In this document: positions 1 through 13,700 of the stretch, piece by piece | How the letters are laid out: every line of letters begins with the position of its first letter | Position numbering within the stretch: position 1 is the first letter of the stretch | From: Pseudomonadota bacterium | GTDB lineage: Bacteria; SAR324; NAC60-12 | Direction: 5' to 3' | Assembly (NCBI GenBank): GCA_004213175.1 | Contig: SHAT01000020.1 | Span: 1 to 34,412 of the forward strand | Length of the DNA stretch: 34,412 nucleotides | Made by a program: the position numbers and the translations under genes | The notes under the pieces: model-generated | Database searches by the model: none | Told to the model about the DNA's origin: nothing | What the model saw: only the letters and a program-made list of their open reading frames with translations

Positions 1-1
1 C

Positions 2-106
2 GGAGAAAGAGGAGGAGAAATAGTATATGAAGGTACTCCTTTTAATTGCACAAAATTTAATGGAAGTTTTACTGGAAAGTTTTTGAAATCATCCTTTTTA
101 ACTTAA
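2..106 (+). CDS. uvrA: UvrA C-terminus (partial, 5' end outside window)
   Basis: The second frame is open from the left edge to a TAA stop and encodes 34 residues. They contain GGEIVYEGTP, then GSFTGKFLK, then the stop. This matches the conserved end of the excinuclease ABC subunit A ATPase (GGEI...GTP...S.TG.(F/Y)LK). UvrA is the DNA-damage-scanning ATPase of nucleotide excision repair and works with UvrB in the cytoplasm. Only the extreme C-terminus is inside the window, so nothing can be said about its ABC motifs or zinc fingers. The gene runs on the same strand as rmuC, which starts about 150 bases later, so both neighbours concern DNA maintenance. The assignment rests on a short but characteristic tail. 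Confidence 0.82.
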   Translation, partial: GERGGEIVYEGTPFNCTKFNGSFTGKFLKSSFLT

Positions 107-252
107 AAAGTAAATCAATATTTTTTAAATGCTTTTCAGCAATTTCAATCTTCCAATTAGACTAAGCAAAACTATCCAAATAGAATATTTTCTGCTTCTG
201 CCATTGGTACTTTATCCCAAGTTCCAAAAACCTTTTCACTACTACTTAAGTA

Positions 253-1650
253 ATGAACATTGAATCTATCGACTATACCTTATTAATATATTCGTTCTTG
301 TGTATTTTACTTGGTATGTTTATATGCTGGATTTACATGAAAAAATCTATTTTGGTTCAATTAACTGAAAAAGAAACTATTCAAGAAACTTTTAATATCC
401 TCCAGAATAAATATGAAATTCTACAGTTGGAAAAAAATGAGATCGATAAACAGGTTGCAATTCTAAAACAAGAAGTTCAAAGGATTCCAGAGATTGAAGA
501 AAATCTTGAGTTACAGCAAAAAGAATTTTCCGCCCTTCAGGTCTTGAATGCTACTTTAGAAGAAAGACTTGAATCAAAGGAGAACGAATCGAGAGAAAAA
601 TTAAAATTTTTGGAAGAAGCGAAGATACTTATGGGTACCGAGTTTGAAAATCTCTCTACGAAGATTTTTGAAACTAAATCGAAGCAATTTACAGAAGTTA
701 ACAAAGACAGTATCCAGAATCTGCTTAATCCAATTCAGACAAAAATGAAGGAATTTCAGGAAAAGGTAGAAAAGTTCCACCTTGAAGATGTAACCGGACG
801 GGCTTCGATCAAGGCAGAATTTGAACATTTTAAGGAAGTAAGTACAACTTTGAGCCAGGATGCACAAAACCTTACTACCGCACTTACGGGCGACTCAAAA
901 CAACAAGGTGACTGGGGGGAGATGATTCTGGAAAAATGCTTGCAGAATGCGGGTTTAATCGAGGGTGAGCACTATCAAAAACAAACCCAGATAATAACTG
1001 AAGATGGCTCTCAACAACGTCCCGACTTTATCATTAAACTGCCGAATGAACGTATAATGATCGCGGACTCAAAGGTTTCGCTGAAAGCATACAACAATTA
1101 TATGTCTGAAGAGGATGACGAAAAACGTAAAGCCTACGCCAAAAAACATCTCCAGTCAGTGCGTAATCACATCCTTGGATTATCTTCAAAAAGTTATCAG
1201 GATGGATTCGAAGAATACGGTTCATATGAATACGTCCTCATGTTTATGCAGATCGAATCGGCCTACTCCCTTGCTCAAAAACTTGATAACGATTTGACCT
1301 CTGATGCATTTAACAAAAATATCATCATTGTTACTCCTGCTAGTTTAATGATGGTGGTCGGGATTGTAAATCAGGTCTGGAGACAGGAAAAACAGGCTCA
1401 AAATGTGAAAGATATTTTTGAACGGGGAGCTAAACTTTATGAAAAAATAAATGGTTTCCTGGAAGATTTTGTTAAGATTGGTGAAAGACTTAGTGATGCC
1501 AATGCGTCTTATGATAATGCGTATAATAAATTGAGTGAAGGCAGAGGTAGTGTCGTACGTCAGGCTGAGTTGCTGAAACAATTAGGTTTGAAAACGACTA
1601 GGTCAGTTCCCAGAGGATTTAAGAAATCCATCGAAGATTCTTCAGAGTAA
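253..1650 (+). CDS. rmuC: DNA recombination protein RmuC
   Basis: This 465-residue protein has the RmuC layout. One N-terminal membrane segment (about residues 8-28) is followed by a long Glu/Lys-rich coiled coil (about 35-130) and then the RmuC nuclease-like domain (about 150-430). The domain shows the family signature GDWGEMILEKCL, then RPDFIIKLPN and IADSKVSLKAY, a PD-(D/E)xK-like core. In E. coli RmuC limits inversions at short inverted repeats; its biochemistry is poorly defined. An in-frame stop six bases upstream leaves ATG 253 as the only possible ATG start. No good Shine-Dalgarno sequence precedes it. The 146-base leader after uvrA is AT-rich and contains the nonamer TAGACTAAG discussed in the findings. 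The next gene, an MFS transporter, is convergent. Confidence 0.93.
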   Translation: MNIESIDYTLLIYSFLCILLGMFICWIYMKKSILVQLTEKETIQETFNILQNKYEILQLEKNEIDKQVAILKQEVQRIPEIEENLELQQKEFSALQVLNATLEERLESKENESREKLKFLEEAKILMGTEFENLSTKIFETKSKQFTEVNKDSIQNLLNPIQTKMKEFQEKVEKFHLEDVTGRASIKAEFEHFKEVSTTLSQDAQNLTTALTGDSKQQGDWGEMILEKCLQNAGLIEGEHYQKQTQIITEDGSQQRPDFIIKLPNERIMIADSKVSLKAYNNYMSEEDDEKRKAYAKKHLQSVRNHILGLSSKSYQDGFEEYGSYEYVLMFMQIESAYSLAQKLDNDLTSDAFNKNIIIVTPASLMMVVGIVNQVWRQEKQAQNVKDIFERGAKLYEKINGFLEDFVKIGERLSDANASYDNAYNKLSEGRGSVVRQAELLKQLGLKTTRSVPRGFKKSIEDSSE

Positions 1651-1696
1651 CGCTGAAAAATTCTTAAAAAATTTTATATGGCTGTTATGGATAGTT

Positions 1697-2980
1697 TCAC
1701 GAACCTTGCGGAATCCAGCCTACAGGAGTCTTTTTGATAACCGATGGGATAAGTCCAAGTGTGACTGTCATCAACAACACCATCAATCCAAATAACATCA
1801 ATAGCCCATCGTAATGGCTCATGGACTGCCCAAACCAATTCCACGAGTCACTCAAAAGCCCAAGGTCAAGAACCTGTCCGCTCAATACACCTGAAAGTCC
1901 TGTTCCCCCACTGTAGAGCGTGAACCATAGTCCTGTTGCCAGTGATTTGTTTTCCGCTGGAATCAGCACAAGCGTTTCTGAAGTCATGGCAATGCTTGAA
2001 GCAGCTTGAACTAATCCAAATAAAATAGTTAGAACTCCAACGGTTATTTGAACTTCTCCAGGGAAAATCCCACGCCACATGAAAAAAAACAGTATTAAGC
2101 CAAAGCCAAAATGACACCAGAGAAAAACATATTTTGTTCCAAATCTATCCACCATCCGGCCGCCTAAAATAAATCCGGCTAAGGCACCGACGACCAATAA
2201 ATTACCAATAAAAACTATTTCGACCTTGCTTAAATGGAGAACATCTTTTTCAATTAAATTGAAAATTTGCGGACAGGCCCCGGTAAAAAGAGTCAATAAA
2301 AAACAATATGCGCAAAAGGACAAATATTCGGGAATGGCAAGAACTTTTAAAAAAGATTTGCGAAATGTCTCTTTTTTGGACTGGATTTGATCCAACTCTG
2401 GAATAAGTTGATAGTATATCATCCTTAATGCCATCAAGATCGTGATGATCCCAATTACAATTTGATACATTCCAAGAGTAGGATACTGCTCCAAAATGTA
2501 GATAACCACCAAAGTGAAAATGATGCCAATCGATTGCCAGGTCAAACGTAAACGACCAAAAAACCGCCCCCGAATATTTTCAGGAATGATAGGGTGAAGT
2601 AGGGCAAACCAGTTTCCGATAATTAATGCAGTGCCTGCACCAAAGCTACCAGCACCTAGACTGACTACCAAAGTCCTGTAGGTCTCTGGAAAAACACTGG
2701 CAATAGCCATCAGGAAAAATCCAAATATTGATAAAACCATGCCAAAATTTCCAATCAGTTTTTTCCCGTATATGTCTGATAAATAGCTGAAGGGTATCAT
2801 AAAGACAAATTGAGATAAGGGCGGAAGGGCCAGCAAGATTAGGATAGTTGCGCTCGGAATGCCCAAATAAGAGAAATAGGCGAGCAACAATCCATTATTA
2901 AAAGAAAGGTATGACATCCCGCCTAAGGATGTCGTGATCAAAATCATGCGGATAGCTTTTTTTGTCTCTAAATCATTCAT
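1697..2980 (-). CDS. Major facilitator superfamily (MFS) transporter
   Basis: This 427-residue protein is very hydrophobic, with about 12 predicted membrane helices in two halves. An MFS motif-A-like loop follows helix 2 (SYLSDIYGKKLIG), and a second copy (GGRMVDRFGTKYVF) opens the C-terminal half. A central cytoplasmic loop rich in charged residues (about 200-215) separates the halves. These are standard traits of secondary transporters. Nothing in the sequence identifies the substrate. It is the last gene of the minus-strand run and lies about 190 bases downstream of the methyltransferase gene, so it may be transcribed with it or on its own. Its start has only a weak purine-rich upstream stretch. 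Calling it a sugar, drug or anion carrier would be a guess. Confidence 0.85.
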   Translation of the reverse strand: MNDLETKKAIRMILITTSLGGMSYLSFNNGLLLAYFSYLGIPSATILILLALPPLSQFVFMIPFSYLSDIYGKKLIGNFGMVLSIFGFFLMAIASVFPETYRTLVVSLGAGSFGAGTALIIGNWFALLHPIIPENIRGRFFGRLRLTWQSIGIIFTLVVIYILEQYPTLGMYQIVIGIITILMALRMIYYQLIPELDQIQSKKETFRKSFLKVLAIPEYLSFCAYCFLLTLFTGACPQIFNLIEKDVLHLSKVEIVFIGNLLVVGALAGFILGGRMVDRFGTKYVFLWCHFGFGLILFFFMWRGIFPGEVQITVGVLTILFGLVQAASSIAMTSETLVLIPAENKSLATGLWFTLYSGGTGLSGVLSGQVLDLGLLSDSWNWFGQSMSHYDGLLMLFGLMVLLMTVTLGLIPSVIKKTPVGWIPQGS

Positions 2981-3170
2981 GATTTTCTTTAAATTATGTG
3001 TTTTATTAGTAATCGTGACATTCTAGCTTCTAAATAGTTTTTCAAGAATGTTTTTGCTTAATTTTATGTCCAGTAAGATTTTGGTATATTCAAGACAAGC
3101 TAAACGGAGCAGGGCAATATTTTTAATCTCAGAATTATAACTGAGCTCAAACCAATTCAGAAAGCAAGCT

Positions 3171-4004
3171 TCAACCTTTTTGCTGGTAAAGAAAAAGGCG
3201 GTAGGTTTTGAAATGGGCGAATTGTTCACCGCTGGTACTTCCGGAAAGATATTTACGGTGAGCCTGCGCGATTTTTTTACGGAAGGCAAAACTGAACATC
3301 TTTGTAAAACGGGGGTAATTGCTCCTCATGTAATAGGCTACAATATTCCAGGTAGGTGCGATGACTTCCTGAATCAAATCTCGCATGATGTCGAGTGATG
3401 GCGCAGCTTCTTTGGTGATATCAAGATCAGTTAATTTAGTGAAAGGTTGTCGTTCCATATATTTAAGGAAACGTTTAATTTTGTGTCCTCCACTGACCGG
3501 ACTTTTACCGGGGACATCACGTTTGAAGAAATCACAGATAAGCAGATATCCTTGCTTATTTAAAAATTTCTTTGTCTGCTCAATTGCTTTTTCCAAAAGT
3601 AGATATTGAAAACTCTCACTACAAAGAATCAAATCATAATGCTTTTCGGTATGAACATCTTCGTATCGGTTTTCGAAAATTTCGGCGCGGTCACCCAATC
3701 TATTACGAACATGTTTTGTCAAATTCGGACTTGGAGAAACACAATCCACACTGTATCCTGCATCAAGCATTTTTTCTGCAAATTTTCCAGAACCACAACC
3801 TACATCCAAAATGGAGCTGACTCCTTCAGGAATGTTTTTAAGTAGAAAATTCGCGTAGTTTTCTTGTGCCTCAAAAACATTGGCTGGTTCTACCGAAAGT
3901 CCCTGCGGCCAATAACCATAATGCAGATAGTCTGTTTTATAAAAATGTTTGGAAAACGCCAAACCTATGTCCAGACCAACTTCTTTTAATTCGACCTTGT
4001 TCAT
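3171..4004 (-). CDS. Class I SAM-dependent methyltransferase
   Basis: This 277-residue protein has a Rossmann-type S-adenosylmethionine domain. Motif I is ILDVGCGSGKFAEKML (about residues 64-79). An acidic residue at the end of strand 2 follows (GYSVDCVSPSP), then motif IV-like YDLILCSESFQYL and a post-motif strand (GYLLICDFF). The N-terminal part (HYGYWPQGLSVEP, then an EAQENYANFL helix) resembles small-molecule and lipid methyltransferases with a flexible lid. The tail ending in FKTYRLFLYQQ looks like a complete family C-terminus. The methyl acceptor cannot be named. The gene follows gap at a gap of about 100 bases on the same strand. No Shine-Dalgarno sequence is evident before the ATG. 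Confidence 0.83.
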   Translation of the reverse strand: MNKVELKEVGLDIGLAFSKHFYKTDYLHYGYWPQGLSVEPANVFEAQENYANFLLKNIPEGVSSILDVGCGSGKFAEKMLDAGYSVDCVSPSPNLTKHVRNRLGDRAEIFENRYEDVHTEKHYDLILCSESFQYLLLEKAIEQTKKFLNKQGYLLICDFFKRDVPGKSPVSGGHKIKRFLKYMERQPFTKLTDLDITKEAAPSLDIMRDLIQEVIAPTWNIVAYYMRSNYPRFTKMFSFAFRKKIAQAHRKYLSGSTSGEQFAHFKTYRLFLYQQKG

Positions 4005-4102
4005 GAAAGTGTTGCTGAAAAGAAGAACTGGGTGCTATAGGGTTAAGCCTAGTATGAGGTAACGCGGAACGAGAAGGTGAAAAACTATAATCTCGGCAAT
4101 GT

Positions 4103-5899
<1,797 letters not shown>

Positions 5900-5903
<4 letters not shown>

Positions 5904-6355
5904 TTGGTTCTAGTTTTTTTGTCAGTTGTGAGGATAGAACGCAATTTTTGAAAAGAATCCGGAAAGCATGGTTGTTTGGAAGAATTTAGGATGGTACCAG
6001 TTATTTTTGCACTGATGATCAGAGTATTCCTTGGCAGGCTAAGGATTTCTTGCGTGAAAATGAACTTTATTTTGGAAAGAGAGGTTAATTGAAGATTTAC
6101 CACAAAGTCATTTCTGCTTTGTAATGAACTACAATATTCTACTTCAGCCTTAGTAATTAAAGGGCTGTAGCCGCATTTAATCAAAGTTTCCAGACTGACG
6201 CCGTTTGTCTCTAAAAACAAATGGCGTGTGTGCTCAAGGTAGTTCTGATAAACAGCATTATTAATAACTCCGAAACGATCCAGCTCATAGTCCCGGACCT
6301 TCATTTTATGAGTGAAGTGAAGAGTTTCTATGCCTTGAAGCATCCTATAGACCAA
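5900..6355 (-). CDS. Hotdog-fold acyl-CoA thioesterase (YbgC/4HBT-like)
   Basis: This 151-residue protein has the 4-hydroxybenzoyl-CoA thioesterase signature near its N-terminus: VRDYELDRFGVINNAVYQNY, with the catalytic Asp in ELDRFG, then the LEHTRHLFLE helix. Such enzymes hydrolyse acyl- or aryl-CoA thioesters in the cytoplasm; the substrate is not evident here. The gene begins 16 bases after rpoC and its stop overlaps the rpiA start, so it is probably transcribed with both. The first in-frame start is TTG 6355 with a GCAGG element upstream. ATG 6343 (fifth codon) is a plausible alternative. The C-terminal tail is Lys/Thr-rich and variable. Family assignment is firm, substrate is open. Confidence 0.82.
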
Positions 6356-6371
6356 ACATGCCTGCTAAGAA

Positions 6372-9300
6372 TTATGCTGCTTCCGGAACTGATTCTTCAA
6401 GAGGCGCATCTTCATTATTTTTATTTTCATTTGTTTCCACAATTGCCTTTTGGAGCGCTACCCTTGCTGCTTCGTCAGCTGCACGACGCATTTCTTCGGG
6501 ATCAATTACTCCTTCTCCTAGTTCATAGTCAACACCGCTGAAAGAATCAAAACCGGTTCCTGCAGGTATCAACCTTCCGAGGATCACATTTTCTTTCAAT
6601 CCACGGAAAGTATCATGTTTCCCCCCTAGAGAAGCGTCTGTCAGCACTTTTGTTGTATCCTGAAAAGAGGCAGCGGAAATGAAAGAATCTGTACTCAGAG
6701 ACGCTTTGGTAATACCAAGTAATTTTGGTTTTGAACGAACTGGTCGAAGACCCTCAGCAACCATTTCACGATTGATATGATTCATTTCTGTACGAGCGAT
6801 TTCCTGACCCACGAGTAAAGTTGAATCACCCGGATCTTCAACATATGCCCTTCTTAACATTTGTCGCACAATCACTTCAATGTGTTTGTCATTGATTCCA
6901 ACACCCTGAAGTCTATATACTTGTTGAACCTCATCAACCAGATATTTCTGCAGGTCTTTTGAGCCTTTAACAGCAAGAATGTCATGTGGATTTGGTGAGC
7001 CATCAATCAGTGGATCTCCGGCACGGACATATTCTCCCATATGAACTGTAATATGTCTTCCGCGTGGAATCAAATATTCTTTTGAATCACCTTTACCATC
7101 TTCTGGACGGATGCGGATTCTCTGTTTTTTCTTTACATCAGTGTCGAATTCAACAATTCCATCAATCTCGGTGATAATAGCCTGATCTTTAGGGACTCGT
7201 GCTTCAAAGAGTTCCGCTACCCTTGGAAGTCCTCCGGTAATATCCTTGTTCCTTGCGAGTTCCCTTGGAATTTTCGCAAGAACATCGCCTGCGTGTACCT
7301 CTAACCCATCTTCGACCATCAATTCGGATTTAATAGGTAAGGCAAACTCTGTTGGAGTATTATTTTCACGAATGATAGTCTTTTTCTTGCTGTTGTGAAT
7401 TGCAATTGTAGGACGTTGATCCATACTTTGAGATTCATGAATTACTTTACGTGAAACACCTGAAACTTCATCAACTTGCTCCTTGAAGGTTTCACCTTCA
7501 CTGATATCCTGAAAATGAACGATGCCAGTTGCATCTGTTATTATGGGAATGGAGAAGGGGTCCCACTCAGCTATTAAACTACCCTGCTCAACAAATTCGC
7601 CTTCACTTTTAAGTAGAGTTGCGCCCATTGGTAAGGGACGTCTCTCACGTTCTCTTTCATTTGCAAGGTCAACTAATTTTGTGGCTGGAACAGTTTTGTC
7701 ACCTTCAACAATTATTGCTTCTCCTCGACGTCCGAGAATTGTAAAGTTTCCTTCACGGTTTTTTACTTCCTTAAGTTCACTGAAACGCAGAATGCCGCTG
7801 AAACTTGCTTCCCATTTGTTCTGTTCCGCAAGTCTACTTGCTGTACCACCAATATGAAAGGTGCGCATTGTAAGCTGAGTCCCAGGTTCTCCAATACTTT
7901 GAGCGGCAATCACTCCTACAGCTTCACCCAAATTTACTAGACCACCATGGCATAAATCACGACCATAACAACTTCGACAAACTCCTGTTTCTGTCATACA
8001 TGTCAAGGCAGAGCGAATACGGACATTTTCAATTCTAGATTTTTGGATTATATCTCTTTCATGTTCATTAATGAGTTTTCCTGCAGGTATCAAGATTTTA
8101 TTTTCTGCATCAGGATCGATAACATCATCCAGCAAAACACGTCCCAAAATTCGGTCACCAAGCGGTTCTATGATTTCTCCAGATTCTATTAAAGCAGTCA
8201 TTTCAATACCATCCAGTGTGCCACAATCTTCTTCCAGAATGACGCAGTCTTGTGAGACATCAACCAAACGTCTAGTCAAGTATCCCGAGTTTGCAGTTTT
8301 TAGAGCTGTATCAGCAAGACCTTTTCTTGCACCGTGAGTTGAAATAAAATATTCTAGAACATTAAGTCCTTCGCGGAAATTTGCGTGAATTGGGGTTTCA
8401 ATAATTTCACCTGAAGGTTTAGCCATCAAACCACGCATTCCTGCCAATTGCTTCATCTGTTGATTACTTCCACGTGCTCCGGAATCCGCCATCATGAAAA
8501 TTGAGTTAACTTTATGAACGCCTTCTTCATCTACGATTTCATCAGAAAGTCCAGCTGACATTTTTTCTGCAATTTTTTCTGTTGTTCTCGCCCAAATATC
8601 AATTACCTGATTGTAGCGCTCACCATCAGTGATTAGACCATCCTGGTGCTGCATGTTAATTTGGTTGACATCTCCTTGTGCTTTGTTCAACTGACTGGCT
8701 TTTTCTTTTGGTATAACCATATCATCCATCCCAATTGAAAACCCAGCTTTAGTCGCGTATGAATAACCTAAATTTTTAAGCTCATCCAGCATCTTTACTG
8801 TTTTAACACTGCCTGCTTTACGGTAAGACTCATCAACGAGTTCAGCCATTTGTTTTTTCTTGAGATGCACATTGATCGTTTCAAAAGGTACTTCTTTTGG
8901 TACTACCATTGACAGTAAAATACGTCCACATGTTGATTCAACAATCTGTCCGTTATTTTCTTCTAATGAAGAATTTTCATTTGTCTCACCCACGAATAAA
9001 TCTGCTATGCGGACTTTTATCATTGCCTGCAAATCTATACGTCCATGTTCAAAGGCAACTTGAACTTCTTCACGGTTGGAAAATATTTTCCCTTCTCCGA
9101 GAGCGTCTTTACGCATTCTGGTAAGCCAGTATAGACCGAGCACCATATCCTGAGTCGGTGTCATCACAGGCTTCCCATTTGCAGGTGAAAGGACATTATT
9201 TGTTGACATCATCAAAATTTTTGCTTCCAGTTGTGCTTCCACAGAAAGTGGAACATGAACTGCCATCTGATCACCGTCAAAGTCAGCGTTAAATGCTGTA

Positions 9301-10655
9301 CAGACTAATGGATGCAGTTGAATGGCTTTGCCTTCTATTAAAATAGGTTCAAAGGCTTGGATACCAAGACGGTGTAGAGTTGGCGCGCGGTTCAGTAAAA
9401 TAGGATGTTCTCCGACAACCTCTTCCAGAATAGCGAATACTTCCGGTGGATTTTCTTCTAAGATTTTCTTTGCGTTCTTAATTGTATGAATTTCCTGATA
9501 ATCAATCAATTTATGAAAAATAAAAGGCTTAAATAGTTCCAAAGCCATTTTTTTAGGCAATCCGCATTGATGTAGTTTTAATTCAGGTCCGACGACAATC
9601 ACTGTACGTCCTGAATAATCTACTCGTTTGCCAAGCAAATTTTGACGGAAACGACCCTGCTTACCTTTAAGCATATCACTGATTGACTTGAGTGGTCGTT
9701 TATTGGAACCGACCATTGGACGGCCACGACGGCCGTTATCAAAAAGAGCATCTACAGATTCTTGCAGCATACGCTTTTCATTTTTTACAATAATTCCCGG
9801 AGCACGCAATTCTATCAGTCGTTTAAGTCTGTTGTTTCTATGAATTACACGGCGGTACAGATCATTAAGGTCACTGGTCGCAAAACGACCCCCTTCAAGA
9901 GGAACCAAAGGTCGAAGTTCTGGAGGTAGGACTGGTAAATTATCAATAATCATTGAGTCTACCGCATTTCCTGACTTTAAAAGTTGGCTGACGACTTTTA
10001 ACCTTTTTGCAATCCTTTTACGACGGGTTTCAGAATTAACTTCACGCATTTCAACCTGCAACTCCTTTTCAAGTCCTTCTAATTCAATCCTACGTAAAAG
10101 TATTTGTATTGCTTCTGCACCCATACCCAATATTAAATCAGGATGTTTCTCTTCCAATTCCCGGTACTGATCCTCTTCAACCAATTCTAGCACTTCCAGT
10201 TCAGAATCTCCTGGTTCGAGTACAATGTATGCATCAAAGTAAAGCACTCGCTCTAAATCCCTTAACATCATGTCCAGAACAGTTGCAATCCTACTTGGTA
10301 CACCTTTAAGAAACCAGACGTGAGAAACTGGGCACGATAGTTTGATATTTCCGATACGGTCACGGCGTACCTTCGACTCGATAACTTCTACACCACATTT
10401 TTCGCAGGTAATTCCTCTGTGTTTCATACGTTTGTACTTTCCGCAAATACATTCGTAATCATGTACTGGACCAAAAATTTTTCCGCAAAATAAACCGTCA
10501 CGTTCTGGTTTAAACGTTCGGTAATTGATAGTTTCCGAGGTGCGTACTTCTCCAAAAGACCAGGATGATACTTCATCGGAAGTAGCAATTTTTATCCGAA
10601 TTGCCGAATAATTTTTCGGATTTTCTGCAATTTCAAACAAATCTCTGAGCGCCAT
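6372..10655 (-). CDS. rpoC: DNA-directed RNA polymerase subunit beta'
   Basis: This 1427-residue protein is close to the proteobacterial beta' length. It forms the polymerase active site with beta. The N-terminal zinc site ([20 protein letters not shown]), the catalytic magnesium loop [14 protein letters not shown] (near residue 460) and the second zinc cluster ([17 protein letters not shown]) are all present. The trigger-loop/bridge-helix region ([19 protein letters not shown]) is intact. The C-terminus ends in a Glu/Asn-rich tail after the conserved core. It starts 45 bases after rpoB and is certainly in the same operon. Downstream come a thioesterase and rpiA rather than rpsL/rpsG, which is unusual. 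No clear Shine-Dalgarno sequence precedes the ATG. Confidence 0.99.
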   Translation of the reverse strand: MALRDLFEIAENPKNYSAIRIKIATSDEVSSWSFGEVRTSETINYRTFKPERDGLFCGKIFGPVHDYECICGKYKRMKHRGITCEKCGVEVIESKVRRDRIGNIKLSCPVSHVWFLKGVPSRIATVLDMMLRDLERVLYFDAYIVLEPGDSELEVLELVEEDQYRELEEKHPDLILGMGAEAIQILLRRIELEGLEKELQVEMREVNSETRRKRIAKRLKVVSQLLKSGNAVDSMIIDNLPVLPPELRPLVPLEGGRFATSDLNDLYRRVIHRNNRLKRLIELRAPGIIVKNEKRMLQESVDALFDNGRRGRPMVGSNKRPLKSISDMLKGKQGRFRQNLLGKRVDYSGRTVIVVGPELKLHQCGLPKKMALELFKPFIFHKLIDYQEIHTIKNAKKILEENPPEVFAILEEVVGEHPILLNRAPTLHRLGIQAFEPILIEGKAIQLHPLVCTAFNADFDGDQMAVHVPLSVEAQLEAKILMMSTNNVLSPANGKPVMTPTQDMVLGLYWLTRMRKDALGEGKIFSNREEVQVAFEHGRIDLQAMIKVRIADLFVGETNENSSLEENNGQIVESTCGRILLSMVVPKEVPFETINVHLKKKQMAELVDESYRKAGSVKTVKMLDELKNLGYSYATKAGFSIGMDDMVIPKEKASQLNKAQGDVNQINMQHQDGLITDGERYNQVIDIWARTTEKIAEKMSAGLSDEIVDEEGVHKVNSIFMMADSGARGSNQQMKQLAGMRGLMAKPSGEIIETPIHANFREGLNVLEYFISTHGARKGLADTALKTANSGYLTRRLVDVSQDCVILEEDCGTLDGIEMTALIESGEIIEPLGDRILGRVLLDDVIDPDAENKILIPAGKLINEHERDIIQKSRIENVRIRSALTCMTETGVCRSCYGRDLCHGGLVNLGEAVGVIAAQSIGEPGTQLTMRTFHIGGTASRLAEQNKWEASFSGILRFSELKEVKNREGNFTILGRRGEAIIVEGDKTVPATKLVDLANERERERRPLPMGATLLKSEGEFVEQGSLIAEWDPFSIPIITDATGIVHFQDISEGETFKEQVDEVSGVSRKVIHESQSMDQRPTIAIHNSKKKTIIRENNTPTEFALPIKSELMVEDGLEVHAGDVLAKIPRELARNKDITGGLPRVAELFEARVPKDQAIITEIDGIVEFDTDVKKKQRIRIRPEDGKGDSKEYLIPRGRHITVHMGEYVRAGDPLIDGSPNPHDILAVKGSKDLQKYLVDEVQQVYRLQGVGINDKHIEVIVRQMLRRAYVEDPGDSTLLVGQEIARTEMNHINREMVAEGLRPVRSKPKLLGITKASLSTDSFISAASFQDTTKVLTDASLGGKHDTFRGLKENVILGRLIPAGTGFDSFSGVDYELGEGVIDPEEMRRAADEAARVALQKAIVETNENKNNEDAPLEESVPEAA

Positions 10656-10700
10656 ATTTAGTTGCTGTTTGGTTGGTTATAGGTTTATATTATTTATAAT

Positions 10701-13700
10701 TTAGGCTGTAACTTCTTCCTCTATTTCTTCAGTAGGCTCTTGAGGCATATCAGAAGCTTCTATCTTTTGAAGAAGATTTCCAGGAACAATTTCTGTCTCT
10801 ACATTATCTTCTATTTCATCTAGTGGATCTACCTCGTCATTTTCCTCTGTTTTTTGAAGCAATTCAATATTCAAGCACAAACTTTTAAGTTCACTGATCA
10901 GCACCTTAAATGATTCTGGAAGACCTGTTTCCAACTTATGGCGGCCTTTGACGATTGACTCATAAATCTTGTTACGGCCTAAGACGTCATCAGACTTAAC
11001 AGTAAGCAACTCCTGTAGAGTATAAGCGGCACCGTAAGCTTCTAAAGCCCAAACTTCCATCTCACCAAATCGTTGACCGCCGAATTGAGCTTTACCACCT
11101 AAAGGTTGTTGTGTGACAAGTGAGTATGGACCAATCGAACGCGCATGAATTTTTTCATCAACAAGGTGATGTAGCTTCATAATGTATGCATAACCGACAG
11201 TCACTTTTTGACTGAAGCGTTCACCAGTCATCCCGTCATAAAGCCATACTTGTCCAGATTTTGATAAACCGGCCAGTTCCGCCATCCGATGGATGTCTTT
11301 TTCTTTTGCACCATCAAAAACTGGAGTTGACATATGAATTCCGGGTTTATACTTTTGCACAAACTCCAAAAATGTATCATCATCCATTGAATTAAAATGT
11401 TTTTGCGTAATCTCACATTCATAGATATTTTTTAGAAATTCACGAATCTGGGTTGCAGGACTATTTTGCTGAAGAAACTCAGCAATCTTTTTCCCCAACC
11501 CATTTGCTACGCGACCCAGATGCGTTTCAAGCACCTGTCCGACATTCATTCGGGAAGGAACTCCAAGAGGGTTAAGCACAATATCAACAGGTGTACCATC
11601 ATCCATATAGGGCATATTTTCGACAGGTTGGATGGTAGAAACCACACCTTTATTTCCATGTCGTCCTGCCATTTTGTCACCAACTGAAAGCTTACGTTTG
11701 ATAGCAATATAAACTTTTATCATTCTGATTACGCCTGGTGGAAGATCGTCTCCTTTAGAAACTTTCTCACAACGATCCTGATATACATTTTCTAGCAGGT
11801 ACATTTGTTGGAGGGCATTGCGTACAAATGTTCCAATTTTGAGATTGATTTTTTTATCGGTAACCTGAATCCCGTCAGTTGAATTTAAGGGAATTTGCTG
11901 CAGTATCTCGTTGGTTATCTTTGTGCCTTTTGAGGCGAGTAATTCACCCTGCACGGACAGCACATCAGCAGAGAAAGTTTTTTTCTCGGCAACAGAAAGT
12001 ATACGATTCACGAGGTTGCTGTGAACTATACGTATTTCGTCAAAATGGTCGTTTTCATAACGTGCTAGCAGTTCCTGTTCAATTTGTCTAGTCCGCTCAT
12101 CACGCTCAACACCCTCTCGATTGAAGACTACAACATCAGTTACCACTCCGTCAACACCTTGAGGAACACGTAAAGAAGTGTCACGGACATCTCCGGCTTT
12201 TTCACCAAAAATTGCGCGTAGCAACTTTTCTTCCGGATTAAGTTGTGTTTCTCCTTTTGGTGTTACTTTCCCAACCAGAATATCCTTTGAAGTTACACTT
12301 GTACCAACCGAAATAATTCCGCTTTCGTCGAGATTTTTAAGTGCTTCTTCACTGACGTTTGGTATATCACGAGTGATTTCTTCTTTTCCTAATTTTGTGT
12401 CACGGGCAACTGTATCAAGGACATCGATATGCACAGAAGTAAAAGTATCCTCATGCATTAAACGTTGTGAGACTAAAATCGAATCTTCAAAGTTGTAACC
12501 TCGCCATGGCATGAAAGCTATATTGATATTTTGTCCCAATGCGATTTCACCACTTTCTGTACATGATCCATCTGCAATGACATCACCTGCATTAACTCGA
12601 TCTCCTTTGTTGACAATAGGGCGCTGATTGATACAAGTGTTTTGGTTTGAGCGTTGGTATTTAATTAAATGGTAAATATCAACGTTTGCCGGAACAATCG
12701 TGTCTTCGCTTGAAAGATCAACATCTGCCTGAATTACAATACGTCCTGCATCAACATTATCGACAACGCCGGTACGACTTGCGACTACACAACTTCCTGA
12801 ATCCAGAGCAGCCTGATATTCTATTCCTGTTCCTACCAGAGGAGCTTTAGGTTTTACCAGAGGCACTCCCTGACGTTGCATGTTTGAACCCATCAGGGCA
12901 CGGTTTGCATCATCATGCTCAAGAAAAGGGATCATGGCTGCTGCTACAGAAACGAGTTGACGTGGGGAAATGTCAATGTAGTCTATGTTCTCTTTTAAGA
13001 CCATGCTGAATTCACTACCTACTCGTGATGTAATGAAATCATTGATAAAGGATTTTTTATTATCAAGTTTGGAATTTGCCTGGGCAATGCTGTATTTTTC
13101 TTCTTCAATTGCAGAAAGATATTCAACTTTGTCTGTAACAACTCCGTTTTCAACTTTCAAATAAGGTGTTTCAATGAAACCAAATTCATTTACTCTACCA
13201 AAAGTAGCAAGTGAGGCAATCAGTCCAATGTTCGGTCCTTCGGGCGTTTCAATCGGACAAATCCTGCCGTAATGAGAAGAATGAACGTCCCGAACATCAA
13301 AACCGGCACGTTCACGTGTTAAACCCCCAGGTCCTAAAGCACTCAAGCGTCTTTTGTGGGTAATTTCAGCAAGTGGATTTGTTTGATCCATAAATTGAGA
13401 AAGCTGACTGCTTCCAAAAAATTCGTGAATCGCACCCGCAACCGGTTTTGCGTTCACAATGTCATGTAGCATCATGGTTTCTGAATCCTGGAGTGACATG
13501 CGTTCCTTAATCGTACGTTCCATCCTTACCAGTCCGATACGGAATTGAGTTTCCAATAGTTCACCAACACTTCTAACTCTCCTGTTGCCAAGGTGATCAA
13601 TGTCATCAATCATCCTGTTCGGGTGACCTTCTTTTAGTTCCAGCAAATATTTAACAGTCTTCAAAATATCAACCTTGGTCAGTATTGTATTTTCAAGTGA

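Noticed and set aside
3023-3289. An 88-codon minus-strand frame overlapping the end of the methyltransferase gene
   Set aside because: The methyltransferase already ends with a normal family C-terminus, the extra frame has no recognisable motif, and its first part is antisense-frame shadow; no sign of a frameshifted domain.
4005-4102. Possible terminator after gap (CGAGA/TCTCG around 4067-4092)
   Set aside because: The stem is only five pairs with a long loop and no U-tract, so it is not distinguishable from chance.
7443-7458. parS-like site (TACTTTACGTGAAACA, 13 of 16 bases match the parS consensus) inside rpoC
   Set aside because: Only one half-site is perfect, it lies in conserved coding sequence, and three mismatches are more than functional parS sites usually carry. 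A ParB ChIP would decide.
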